A stretch of 64,000 nt of DNA, from contig JBITNC010000001.1 of NCBI GenBank assembly GCA_050084985.1, positions 116,312,001 through 116,376,000 on the forward strand, written 5' to 3'. The notes under the pieces were generated by a model, which saw only the letters and a program-made list of their open reading frames with translations, was not told the DNA's origin and ran no database searches. The position numbers and the translations under genes were made by a program. Source of the stretch: Nageia nagi. Its lineage: Eukaryota; Pinophyta. This document shows positions 23,501 through 30,915 of this stretch, piece by piece (within the stretch, counting starts at the first letter, position 1; each line of letters begins with the position of its first letter).

Positions 23501-26500
23501 CACTGAGATATCAGGATTTGGAGATTCAATGCTACTCGAGTTGATACAGGTTACAACTACCTTCCACCGTTGCATGCTTCAGCTAACTGCACCAAAGGAT
23601 TCTTCGAAGACAATATGCTACTATCTCTTGCCATTGCTCGAGGGCAAACAATTCGAGAGGGGAGGCTTTGTGATGTCCCCCTTGAATATGTAATGGGACC
23701 CGTTGGGTCATCCTGTACTATATTTACTTTGTGTGTTTTCATGTACCTCATTGTAATTCAAGATAGGAATAATAATGGGTCCTATGGACCCCATTGTGAG
23801 CCCCAAGTGAGACGTCTCCCTCCTGAGTAGTAGAATAGGTTTGTGTGATGTGTGGAGATCCTGGATTGTGGGAATCCCGAGGTATATTGATACATTTATG
23901 GATTGGACGGATACTAGCATGCTTGCGCAACATTGGGGAGGGCCCCACACAACCACATTGGCACTTGAGCACTCTAGGACCCCCACATCAGCCTAATGGG
24001 CCATTATGACCCCCATGTCAGCTTGATGGGCCTTTATGACCCCCACGTTGGTACATTTGGCCATTATGACCCCCACGTTGGCATGGTTGACCTCTTTGAC
24101 CGGGATCCTAACTATCTACAGCTTTGGTGGAGCACGTAGCCCATTTGGTGGCATTCCGAGGATAATCTTCTTCCTTCAATGGATATTCAGGGTTCAAGGA
24201 GGGCTCCTTTAGTGGAGAGGATTCAGAGTCTGAGGGAGTGCGTCTATCCCATGGTTCGATAGCATATCAGTGAGGGTTTCACATTGTTGTGCCCTAGTTG
24301 GCTCCTTAGAGGCCAACGTCCAACTCTAGGAGCTAGGTTTTGTATTGCTATTCATCTCATATCATAATACAAGCCGTTGGGCATTGGATCTCAGTGTTGT
24401 ATTTTTCATATTGTGTATGTGGCATCATTGAGCATCATTATTCCATAATTGTGCATGCGTTGGTGTTTGTAGCATTTCTTTATGTTGGTTTTTCGTATTG
24501 TGGCCATTGTGGATGTTGTAGAGTTGTATTTCCATCATTGAAAGCATTTGTTGGGTGTTTGGTGTGACTGGAAGCCTTGGAGGGTTGACGTCAGGCTTGT
24601 GTTGTAGTTCGGTTCCCTAGAGGCTCATCGTTGGTGTTTTGGAAGTGTTGTTGAGGGTGTTGGAAACCCTAGTTTGTGTGTTTGATTAATGAGTTTACTA
24701 ATATTTGATTTGAGGTTCATTTTGGATCCTCACAAGTGGTATCAGAGCTTGGATCTTGCTAGCCTGTGCATAAGACCCATCCAAGATGGTACGTCTCACT
24801 CCATGGGTGGATTTGTTCAGTACGATGTGATTATAATGATCCCAAGGCATCTAGGAGGATTGTTGGCATGAGGAGACCATAAAAGGAAGAGTCTTGGACT
24901 CATTTTGATATGTTGGATTATTATTATTTTATTTCCCCAAACATGGGCGTGAGCTCTCTCCTTTCTCCTCTTGCGGACGAAAACCCCAAGAGAGGCTTTA
25001 GGGTCTAGCATTCCCTCTTGCTCTCAAGACTGCTACCTATGGTTTGGCGTTCCCTAGTGTTATTGAAGATTTCTATCTAGGGCCTAACATACCCTAGATT
25101 AACTAAAGACTACTAACTTGAGATCTGGCATTACTCAATTGTTTTTGCTGAAGACTACCATCACTGCTGAGGAGACATGGCATTACTCAACAGTTTTTGC
25201 TGAAGACTACCATGACTGCTGAGGAGACGTGGAATCCCTCAAGGATTCACTCCATCACCAATTGCTGCTGAGATCCATCTGGGATCAATACTATTGTTGT
25301 TGAAGATCTCCATCAGGGAGACAACTCTGAAGACTTTACTAAGAAGCCCCGGTGCTTCTCCACTGAAGGGATCACCTCCTCTACTGGGATGTCACACCTA
25401 GGGCATCCTTGCTCTAGCAATTAAGGCATGTAATCAGTCTTTCCTTGCAAGATCAATTGAAATACATTTTTATGGCTTGAGTAAATATTTTATTTTGAGT
25501 GTTTCATTGAGATCTCGCCTAGCTATTGGACATTGCATTTTCCATGGTGTTATGAATGAGATCTCACACCCAAGGTGGTTCGTCCCCTCGTTGGACCCAT
25601 TTTCCATGCTTGTTTGATTAATTGCTCATTGTAGTGGACTGTCCTTTTTTTCTAAGCATCTCATGAGCATTTTGGGTATTTGAAATGCATGAATCTGGCA
25701 TAATTAGCATTTAGGAATTTTATAGCGATTTTTAATTATTTATTTTAGCCAATTTATGCAATTTTCGAATGAGCCCTAGTTTGGCTCATCCCACTGTGTT
25801 TGAAGATTCCTTGCCCTACCATGTAAACATTCACCTGTTGTTCAAAAATTGATAACTAGAGTTTTTTCAGGGATAATCCTAGCCTTTTCTTGAGAAATGT
25901 TTTACAGATCCAAAGTGTCATGCAAAGAATGACCAACCTGCAAATGATTTTTGGTTTATTGGAGGTCATGAACCCGAAGGTTGAGTTCCTTTGCATGGCA
26001 AATCCTTTCCTTTTCAAATTTTGCCTGCATTGCCATCTCAACAATTGGAGGGACCTTCTTTCCTTTCACAACTTTTACCCGAGAGTTTTGTTCTTCAACT
26101 TGTTTTTGAAAGGACTGCAATTGAGGAGCTGTTTCCTGTTTGAGGTGTTCCTATTGGGTGAGGATCTTAAATTGCTTGTTTTCGATTTCAGAAACCACAT
26201 CTTGTAGAGACTTCAATTTTATAGAAGCCTTTGGAAGTATATCTTTCAACAATGAACAGAAAATTGTTCTGAATAGTTATGTCCCATAATCAAATGTCTA
26301 GGTGGGAAAAATAAACCATTTAAGATGTTAAAATTTCATATAGCAAACAAATATTGGCAAAAGAGAAATTACTTTTCATAGACTTTGTTTGGTAGAACAT
26401 TTGTTTTACTATAGCACAAGCTCTTTGAACTCCATGCAGTGTTTCAACCTACCCTTAACAGTCAAAGTTCATATCTACATAACTTACAAAGAAAAACAAA

Positions 26501-27335
26501 GTTTTCAGATGAAATGTTAGAATTAATAAAACATGGGTTGAAGAAATGTGAAAGGAGTAAGGAGATCATAATCATGAGTACCATTACGAAACCAGCAATT
26601 CATTAAAGAATACTTGAAGTTTTTGAGCAAGTTTTATCCAGTAGTCGAAGTAAACAACTTCCTATAAAGAAGAAGGCGCAAAATCTCTACATGTGTTGCA
26701 GACTATTCAAAATAATACAGCAATATGATGAGGTAGCACGCAGACTGCAATTACCACCTCAAGTAAGTATGCACCCATAATCTTGTGTCAGTTTCCTAAT
26801 GAAAGTGTTATATTAATTCTATTTATTTCCATGTACTCACTTGAATGAAATCTGTCCACGGTAGAAGTTCATATTTTCAAATATGTGAATGTTTGGGGTA
26901 GGTATTGTTTCAATGTGGGGATTTTTTATTGCTCTAATTGACATCACTTAATTGCACAAACTTTTGATCATAATTTAAATATTATATAAATCAACTATAT
27001 TTAACTACGTATGTGCTTGTGTCACATTCCTATTTGGGAAATCATTTACATGGGAGATCTTTTTCCTTTTTGTACAATTATGGCTGCGCCTCATTGGATG
27101 TTACCATGTTTTTGCTTATTCATTTGAAAACTAACCATTTCAAAATATATGTTGAATGTTAAGTTTCATTGATGTGTCTGAATTTTAGTTTGTGTGCTAA
27201 TTAGAATCCTTGAATGCATGACAGACCATTGCAGAGGCTGTAGGAGATTGGTATTTCAATCGGATGGCAAGACAGCACATAGATTGCCCCTACCCATGTG
27301 ATTCAACTTGCCATAACATTATTTTTCAAGGATAA
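8459..27335 (+). CDS. PAE: Pectin acetylesterase, 3' exons (gene span within window)
   Basis: Cell-wall enzyme of the PAE/Notum alpha/beta-hydrolase family, which removes acetyl groups from pectin and is normally secreted. Exons are 8459-8512, 8626-8703, 8813-8918, 17335-17480 and 27225-27335: 495 nt, 164 residues plus TAA. Family landmarks in order: [56 protein letters not shown], and [11 protein letters not shown] near the C-terminus. The catalytic Asp (AYD, codon 8692-8694) and His (YTHC, codon 17418-17420) are present; the nucleophile Ser exon is outside the window to the left. Family proteins are about 400 residues, so roughly 60% is missing upstream. All introns are GT-AG with matching phases (0, 0, 1, 0) and no stop interrupts the joined frame, so the gene looks functional despite introns of 8416 and 9744 bp. 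Confidence 0.92.
8626..8703 (+). CDS. PAE: Pectin acetylesterase exon with catalytic Asp
   Basis: 78 nt, 26 residues, phase 0/0. It is preceded by a 113-bp intron with acceptor ATGGCAG and ends at donor CAG/GTAAGC. It encodes CFFPQYF and NSAYDFWQ; the Asp of AYD is the expected triad aspartate. The start at 8626 is chosen over a second AG at 8639-8640 because it retains the family's CFFPQ motif. Confidence 0.92.
8813..8918 (+). CDS. PAE: Pectin acetylesterase exon ([10 protein letters not shown])
   Basis: 106 nt, entering in phase 0 and leaving in phase 1, after a 109-bp intron (acceptor TTCTTTAG). It encodes [19 protein letters not shown] and then [10 protein letters not shown], typical of plant PAEs. 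Donor AAG/GTTTTT opens the first giant intron (8919-17334). Confidence 0.92.
9027..9387 (-). mobile_element. Truncated 3' LTR with 57-bp tandem repeats
   Basis: Matches the first 320 bp of the LTR at 13188-14244. It includes a 57-bp tandem array whose units start GATTATTGCAG at 9121, 9178 and 9235, and the same array is at 13282-13400 in the other LTR. The open frame across 9020-9415 is a by-product of this array (57 is divisible by 3) and not a gene. The LTR is cut at about 9388, where protease coding sequence of another element begins. Confidence 0.75.
9388..9790 (+). pseudogene. Ty3/gypsy protease (retropepsin) domain
   Basis: Open frame with the retropepsin active site [11 protein letters not shown] (normally DSGA or DTGA; here DNGA), then [31 protein letters not shown] and a terminal RVTLRGIHP. 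This corresponds to the protease C-terminus, just before where RT should start. The frame stays open to 10149, but past about 9760 it no longer resembles pol. Gag is missing, and the DSG-to-DNG change would probably impair catalysis. Confidence 0.85.
9791..11288 (+). other. Spacer between protease and 3' LTR, no known domain
   Basis: About 1.5 kb holding interrupted open frames (to 10149, 10146-10373, 10583-11137). None shows RT, RNase H or integrase motifs. The last codons before the polypurine tract read [12 protein letters not shown], which parallels EGKQFERGG at the same place in the element at 19456-24734 and shows that the two spacers share ancestry. Confidence 0.6.
11305..12293 (+). 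mobile_element. 3' LTR of the gag-protease type element
   Basis: About 989 bp from TATAATGTTCCC (mutated TG) to GGTACATTACT, imperfect inverted ends. A TATA box (GCTATAAAGGC, about 11613-11623) is followed by a U5-like region rich in GAGCTTGCGC/GGGACTTGC motifs. The position after a polypurine tract identifies it as a 3' LTR. Confidence 0.75.
12300..13150 (-). pseudogene. Gag-like region of the minus-strand element
   Basis: Read leftwards from the primer-binding site: a frame from about 13145 to 12691 containing [20 protein letters not shown] and a proline-rich segment ([11 protein letters not shown]). More degraded sequence continues to about 12300. The position directly after the PBS and the charged N-terminus fit gag, but no capsid or zinc-knuckle motif was recognised, so the assignment is positional. 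Confidence 0.5.
13172..13187 (-). other. Primer-binding site, degraded tRNA-Met type
   Basis: The minus strand reads AGTATCAGAGTTGG, a one-base-mutated TGGTATCAGAG site abutting the LTR end at 13188. Confidence 0.75.
13188..14244 (-). mobile_element. 5' LTR of the minus-strand gypsy-type element
   Basis: 1057 bp, TGAAACATCCC to GGGGACATTACA. On the minus strand a TATA box (GCTATAAAGG, about 13807-13816) is directly preceded by GGGACGCCC. Contains the 57-bp tandem units at 13282, 13339 and 13396. Confidence 0.8.
14245..14530. other. Intron sequence with short CT microsatellite
   Basis: Unassigned intron DNA; a short (CT)n/(CA)n stretch lies at about 14359-14396. No coding signal. Confidence 0.5.
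14531..15660 (+). repeat. Dispersed repeat family R1, copy B (longest)
   Basis: The fullest copy of the R1 repeat. It begins within 14531-14780 and runs through the GCAAATTAACAAGAGAATGCA block (14871-14891), the GATGATTATGAGATGATGATC run, the GGGGGTTGTCAAGGCTTTGGA block and repeated AGTGCCAAAG/GTTGG units. The tail carries CACCTAGGTGGATCCATTTAGAACAAT and ends near GTGTCTACA (about 15648). The ACA end could be an LTR terminus, but no matching start or primer-binding site was found. Confidence 0.6.
15661..17334. other. Remaining sequence of PAE giant intron 1
   Basis: Ordinary AT-rich intron DNA with no transposon or coding match recognised. It ends in the acceptor ATTATCAACAG at 17324-17334. 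Confidence 0.5.
17335..17480 (+). CDS. PAE: Pectin acetylesterase exon with catalytic His
   Basis: 146 nt, entering in phase 1 (completing the DFR motif with the previous exon) and leaving in phase 0. It encodes [14 protein letters not shown] and [10 protein letters not shown]. The His in YTHC (17418-17420) is the expected triad histidine, and the cysteines around it are conserved in plant PAEs. Donor AAG/GTACTG opens the second giant intron (17481-27224). Confidence 0.93.
17442..18370 (+). repeat. Tandem duplication of exon end plus intron start (540 bp apart)
   Basis: The sequence from the last part of the PAE exon (17442) through the start of the intron (to about 17830) recurs from 17982 to about 18350 with many substitutions and small indels. 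ACATG(G/A)TTTTCACCAA and AGATTACATAACAAGG align exactly 540 bp apart. In the second copy the donor GT at 17481 is GG (18021), so it cannot be used as a splice site. Confidence 0.75.
18361..18660 (+). repeat. Dispersed repeat family R1, copy C (partial)
   Basis: Resembles copy B: AA(C)AATG.ATTAAAACATG, TTATTATGTCTA, a GCAAACTTACAAGA block, AGATTTATT.GGA.GATGG and TTGTGATCATGGAGGGT. It lacks the 3' half of the repeat. Confidence 0.6.
18661..19102 (+). other. Unassigned GC-richer segment with an 83-codon open frame
   Basis: 18706-18957 is an open frame rich in charged residues ([18 protein letters not shown]) and is richer in G than its surroundings. No family was recognised. It could be a fragment of a retroelement gag or a chance frame. 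It abuts the outer LTR that begins at 19103. Confidence 0.35.
19103..19455 (+). mobile_element. Outer LTR, left half (split by the gypsy insertion)
   Basis: Starts TGTAGTATCCCC and looks like a U3 region without a TATA box. The missing TATA and R-U5 appear to resume after the nested element, at about 24778. This pairing is inference from LTR grammar and has not been checked by alignment. Confidence 0.45.
19456..20675 (+). mobile_element. 5' LTR of the gag-protease element
   Basis: 1220 bp, TGTGATGTCC to GGATCCTCACA, perfect TGTGA/TCACA inverted ends. TATA box TATAAATAG at 19914-19922; ACGT-core motif GGGACGTCTCCC at 19596-19607. It is followed after two bases by the primer-binding site. Confidence 0.88.
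20678..20690 (+). other. Primer-binding site (initiator tRNA-Met type)
   Basis: TGGTATCAGAGTC, two bases after the LTR end at 20675. Confidence 0.88.
20908..22440 (+). pseudogene. Gag polyprotein of the gag-protease element (frameshifted)
   Basis: The structural polyprotein that would form the virus-like particle. An N-terminal open frame at 20908-21462 has a short coiled-coil-like segment ([20 protein letters not shown]) and a run of Arg/Glu/Asp repeats ([12 protein letters not shown]). After frame changes the capsid domain follows ([65 protein letters not shown]), the Retrotrans_gag fold. The zinc knuckle at about 22372-22440 is damaged: [15 protein letters not shown] has lost the second Cys and the His. 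A stop at 22014-22016 and at least three frameshifts make it inactive. Confidence 0.85.
22600..22893 (+). pseudogene. Gypsy protease domain
   Basis: Retropepsin fragment. [14 protein letters not shown] carries the active site as DLGA instead of DSGA, followed by the flap-like region [11 protein letters not shown], and [21 protein letters not shown] near the C-terminus. A TAG at 22609-22611 separates it from the gag-side sequence ([16 protein letters not shown]), in a position where glutamine is expected. The domain ends at a stop at 22891-22893, with further stops in the next codons. No RT follows. Confidence 0.85.
22894..23650 (+). other. Pol-replacing spacer with imperfect repeats
   Basis: An open frame at 22902-23402 begins [15 protein letters not shown], the usual end of gypsy protease, then becomes a low-complexity stretch. 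Units such as TLGIQE(V/D) and TLGVQEGW recur about every 12-16 residues (DNA CCACGTTGGGCATACAGGAGG-like, about 23080-23270). No catalytic motif of RT, RNase H or integrase is present. The spacer ends with [13 protein letters not shown] coding that runs into the polypurine tract. Confidence 0.65.
23651..23668 (+). other. Polypurine tract
   Basis: ATTCGAGAGGGGAGGCTT immediately before the LTR start TGTGATGTCC at 23669; the primer for plus-strand DNA synthesis in LTR elements. Confidence 0.8.
23669..24734 (+). mobile_element. Second LTR of the gag-protease element (internal deletion)
   Basis: Same ends as the first LTR (TGTGATGTCC, TCACA) but 1066 bp. About 150 bp, including the TATA box, is missing around 24095-24105 where the text jumps from the TTGGCATGGTTGACC area to GGGATCCTAACTATCTAC. 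Confidence 0.85.
24737..24748 (+). other. Second primer-binding site, after the 3' LTR
   Basis: TGGTATCAGAGC two bases past the end of the second LTR, followed by leader sequence (TGTGCATAAGACC) shared with the leader after the first LTR at about 20707. A normal 3' LTR is followed by flanking DNA instead, so this is the start of another internal region, broken off at about 24777. Confidence 0.85.
24778..25793 (+). mobile_element. Outer LTR, right half
   Basis: Begins directly after the broken second unit. A TATA-like box (CATAAAAGG, 24878-24886) is followed by sequence with repeated GAAGACTACCAT and GCTGAGGAGAC blocks (two near-identical 55-bp stretches around 25140-25240). The tail resembles the ends of other LTRs here (TTTGGCTCATC near 25781-25790). 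No primer-binding site follows. Its union with 19103-19455 is inferred. Confidence 0.45.
25840..26216 (-). pseudogene. Unidentified coding-like fragment, minus strand
   Basis: One minus-strand frame reads as a plausible protein for about 125 codons with three stops. It contains [56 protein letters not shown] and ARIIPEKTL. It is rich in Glu, Lys and Gln with heptad-like spacing, suggesting a coiled coil. I do not recognise the family. It could be a gag-like piece or a captured host exon, and the stops again fit Gln-to-stop decay. Confidence 0.45.
26217..27224. other. Rest of PAE giant intron 2
   Basis: AT-rich intron DNA. A stretch at 26636-26764 ends in a consensus-like donor (CCTCAA/GTAAGT) and has an open frame, but no family match and no place in the PAE protein. 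The intron ends with the acceptor GCATGACAG at 27216-27224. Confidence 0.5.
27225..27335 (+). CDS. PAE: Pectin acetylesterase terminal exon
   Basis: 111 nt including TAA (27333-27335), phase 0. It encodes [13 protein letters not shown] and [13 protein letters not shown], the conserved C-terminus of plant PAEs with its cysteine-rich motif, and ends IIFQG. Joined to the exon at 17335-17480 it gives a continuous family alignment across a 9744-bp intron. Confidence 0.95.
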   Translation, partial: TIAEAVGDWYFNRMARQHIDCPYPCDSTCHNIIFQG

Positions 27336-27573
27336 AAAGCATACATCCTTTCCGAAAGCTTGAAGCAACCTTTTTACATGGATATTACTTAGACATCTCC
27401 AAGATGGATGTTGATTAAGCCTCTAAAAGATGCCGTAGACTGTTACTAAAGAAAACTCAACAAAACAAGTCCTAGAAATGTCAATCACCTTATATTAAAG
27501 TGGACATGGTTAATATTCAAGTTGTTGATCATATATTCTTTCTTACCATAATCTAATGCACTGTATAAATAAA
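27336..27573 (+). other. Probable PAE 3' UTR with AATAAA signal
   Basis: Noncoding sequence after the stop codon. An AATAAA hexamer at 27568-27573 is a candidate polyadenylation signal, 232 bp past the stop. The UTR end cannot be fixed without transcript data. Confidence 0.5.
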
Positions 27574-28485
27574 ATGAAGCCTGAATCATTAACTGGTGCT
27601 TTGAAATCTAATATTTTATTTAATCATTTCCTGCTTGAGGTTCTATTTTGTTTCATCATTTAATTCTATGTAGTGCAGTTCTTTATAATGAAAACTGAAA
27701 AGATTTTCATTATAAGACAAGAAATTTAGTTCTTTTACCATCACTAAGTTTGTATTCTTGCCCAATGATGACCTAATCTTATGATTTACTTCCTTACCAA
27801 TTTTTCTAATAATGACTTTTCAGAAAGAATGTTAGCAATTCTTTATTGGACCTCATCATGGTCAAAACCAATGCATTCTAATGCAGTTTATACATTGTTG
27901 AGTTTGAGACACTAAAAACAGAAGTTCGTATAGTAAAGATAACGTTAAATGGATTAAACATCGAACTTTGGTAAGTGAAGATGATTATACCACAACTCAC
28001 TCGTTGTGGCTCTCAATAGGATAGAATTTTCATGTTAATAACAGAGATATGAAAGGAATGCACTCCAAAACATATGTAACAAGAACAAAGAGTTTAAAAA
28101 CATTTATTTTACAAATAACAATGTATTATGGTCTTATTATCTAACACAGTATGCCTTCCTAGATCATGTTAGATACTATTTTTGTATGTATGGAAGCCAA
28201 TTTGTTTGTGCCTTTGTTGGTTTTGTTGATTCTTTGTTTCAAAATTTCTTGGTTTTGTACTTTATTTTTAATTTATCAACTACATTATCTAGATTGTACA
28301 TGAAATTTAAAAACCATTTGCCAATGGTCATTTAGAATGCCTATGTATTAAAACAAGTGAGAATCAATGTTTGCATTCACATTCCCAATGTAATGAAACA
28401 ACATAGAAATTAACAAATATTTGCTATCATATTCCACATTTAGTGCATAATTAAATTGAGATATCTTAAGTCATAGCTATTGTAA
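27574..28485. other. Downstream intergenic DNA
   Basis: AT-rich, no gene, repeat or element recognised. Confidence 0.5.
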
Positions 28486-28489
28486 ACAC

Positions 28490-28880
28490 TTAAAATTGTA
28501 TTTTAACTATCTAAAATGTCTTTATTTAGATGATTTATCTAATACAAAAATATCAATTTGGATCCACTTTGAGTAAAACAAGATGAAGTGAATTTCTTTA
28601 AATTAGTATGATCTTCTATGCATATTGTTCTAAATGGGTCCACCTTGGTGAACCCAAAATAAATTTATGAAACCTAAATCACTCGTAGGTGCCCATTTCA
28701 TATATGATGTGCAAGTTTAGGAATTATCATCACCAATAATCATCAAAGAAAAGATATGCAATATAAGGTCTAGCAATTAGGAATGCAAAATTTATGGAGA
28801 TGCAAAGAAGATTTGTTTGGAGTAGATGGATTAGAGGTTTGCAAGCAAACAACTTGTGATTTTGGAAGATGATGAACATG
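28490..28880. repeat. Dispersed repeat family R1, copy D (inverted arrangement)
   Basis: 28490-28735 matches the tail of copy B in reverse complement (AAGTGGATCC, GGTCCACCTTGGTGAA). 28740-28880 matches the front of copy B in the plus direction (TCTAGCAATTAG, AGATTTGTTTGGA, ACTTGTGAT). The two parts therefore face each other, suggesting an inversion or two insertions. A 2.9-kb LTR element is inserted right after it. Confidence 0.6.
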
Positions 28881-28896
28881 TGTTATATTGTGTTGG

Positions 28897-29738
28897 TGTA
28901 ATGTTCCAAACTATAAAAATTAGAAATCACTCAAATCGCATCAAGAAAATTCAAGAAAACACCAAAATATAGATGCCAAGAAATATGAGAATTAATTTAT
29001 GATTGCTCAAATGAGGAATACAATGCTCAAAATGGCATCCAAAGGCCCTCTAGGGTTGGACGAACTCCTCTAAGGCCTCAAAATGCAGAAACAAGGACCC
29101 AAAGGGTTGAACAACTTGCTTACTAGCCAAATTTTATGCTTCTACAACCTCTACATCTCTCCCATAGTATGATGTCACACTTATGGGGTTGCAATCTCCT
29201 AGATCTGAAAGTTGAAGGTCTTCACACAAGGTAGCAAGAGCTTGATGAGGTCCATCGAGGCCCCGAAAGCTTGATGACGCTTTCGATCTAAAGAACAAGA
29301 GTGGCAAATGGCCAAATTAGGAAGTAGATCAAATGTTCAAATATGTCATTCCTCTTCTCCTTATAGCTAGATGTCACACCTAGGGGCTATACGTCACATC
29401 TTGGGATCCCAATCTTGCCTTGTGATCATGCACACTTGGACATCTCACCTTAAGATCCACGAATTAACCTTGAGATCATCATAATTACTCCTAGATGTCA
29501 TAAATGCTCCTATCCTACTCAAGGAGGGCAACGTCCCACTTTGGGGCTCACAATTTGGTCCCTTGGACCCATAATTCCTATCCTTGAGATCTAAACTAAA
29601 TAATAAATCATGCCTACTCTTTTCTAGAAGAGGGGCTTACAAATAAAAATACTCCTGAATGCTAAATTACTCATAATCATTACAAAAATACATTTGAAAT
29701 ATATTTAATCATGTAAATTCCAGTTTTGGAATATTACA
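28897..29738 (-). mobile_element. 3' LTR of the non-autonomous element
   Basis: 842 bp. Carries CTATAAGGAG (minus-strand TATA-like, about 29360-29369) and the ACGTCCCACTTTGGGG motif at 29531-29546. Confidence 0.85.
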
Positions 29739-29755
29739 TCTATGTCCTCCCTAAG

Positions 29756-30899
29756 ATTGCTTGTCCCCAAGCAATTTTTGCATACAAGGTACAACCTTTT
29801 CAAGATGCCTTCATCTTTCCAATCAAATCAACTTATAATTCTTCTACCAAATTCATTGAAGGATTAAATAGAATCATGGCCTTATATGATTGAGCCATGA
29901 TGCCACCAATCGTATGCTACTCCCTCTTAAGTGTAATATAGCAAATTGAATTGCATTTTCTTCGATCATGGGCCTAAGGGTGAATTATGTTTGCAATGTT
30001 TGCAACCATACCCTAGCTATCATCTTCTCCCCTCCATCGTACATGGGCTTCTACATTCTACTCAATCTTTGTTGTAGTTTGTTGTAGATCTCTCTTCTCC
30101 ATTTCATAGCTTCCTCATTATGGGTGTCCATCGTTGATCTTCTTCCCAACGATCCTTAGGTAGCTTTCAAAACTTACAATTACCTTGAATTCTAGATCCA
30201 CAACTTGATATTAGCAAAAAAGTTAATTCAACTCCATGGAATCCATGTAATTCGTATCTCCCCCACGCTTCTCTTATTGTTGGATGAACATGGGCTTGGA
30301 TTGCCTAGGTATGGGTGGCGGATCCACCTCTTCCAATGGAATGTTCATGAATTCGGACAATGCATATGGTGTTTGGGCTTGCGCATGTAATGAGGGACTC
30401 CTTTCTCTCCTTGGATTTGGTTGAACTCATATTTCTTCCTCATTCCTTGCATCTCTTTCTCTTGCAAAGTTGGATCTATGGAGAGATGGTGCTTCAAGTT
30501 CATGTTTATGCCTTGGATCCCTTGTAGAGTCAAATCTATGGAAAAATGGGGTCCTCTCTTCTAGATCTGGTGAGGGCTCACAAACTCCTTCCCCTAAGCG
30601 TTTGAGAAGAATTTTGGATCACTAATTATGCCAACAAGTCAATCAACAAATCGAATCTCTCCTTAGTTTCTTTTGAGTTAGGGCCAAGGGATCTTCTCCT
30701 CTTAGGAGGTGCATTTTGTCCTTCTTCATGTATCTCCTCTTCTCCCCAATGATCATTTCCTTCGTCAACGTGTCTTGTCATTTTCTTACAAACCTCTTCT
30801 CAGGATGCTTGTTGGATAGTTGACTCTAGATCAACACTCTCTCTTCTGAGGAAATATTTGTTGTTGAAATAATTATCTTCCACAAGTTGGCAATATCTT
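29756..30899 (-). other. Interior of the non-autonomous element, no coding domain
   Basis: About 1.1 kb without a long frame on either strand. The minus-strand frame at 30345-30533 (62 codons) has no recognised motif. No zinc knuckle, protease or RT signature. Confidence 0.6.
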
Positions 30900-30915
30900 G
30901 GCTATAAATACTGTT

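Larger units (their letters stand above)
19456..24777 (+). mobile_element. Gag-protease-only Ty3/gypsy element with partial second unit
   Basis: Layout: 5' LTR 19456-20675, PBS 20678-20690, gag about 20908-22440, protease about 22600-22893, a spacer with no RT, RNase H or integrase, polypurine tract 23651-23668, second LTR 23669-24734. A second PBS (24737-24748) and about 30 bp of leader follow. The total from PBS to PPT is only 3 kb, so pol is absent by design or by an old deletion. It interrupts an older LTR and lies in the second giant PAE intron. Confidence 0.85.

Noticed and set aside
26636-26764. Extra PAE exon
   Set aside because: The residues on either side (HNK and TIAEAVGDW) are contiguous in the family, leaving no room for another exon.
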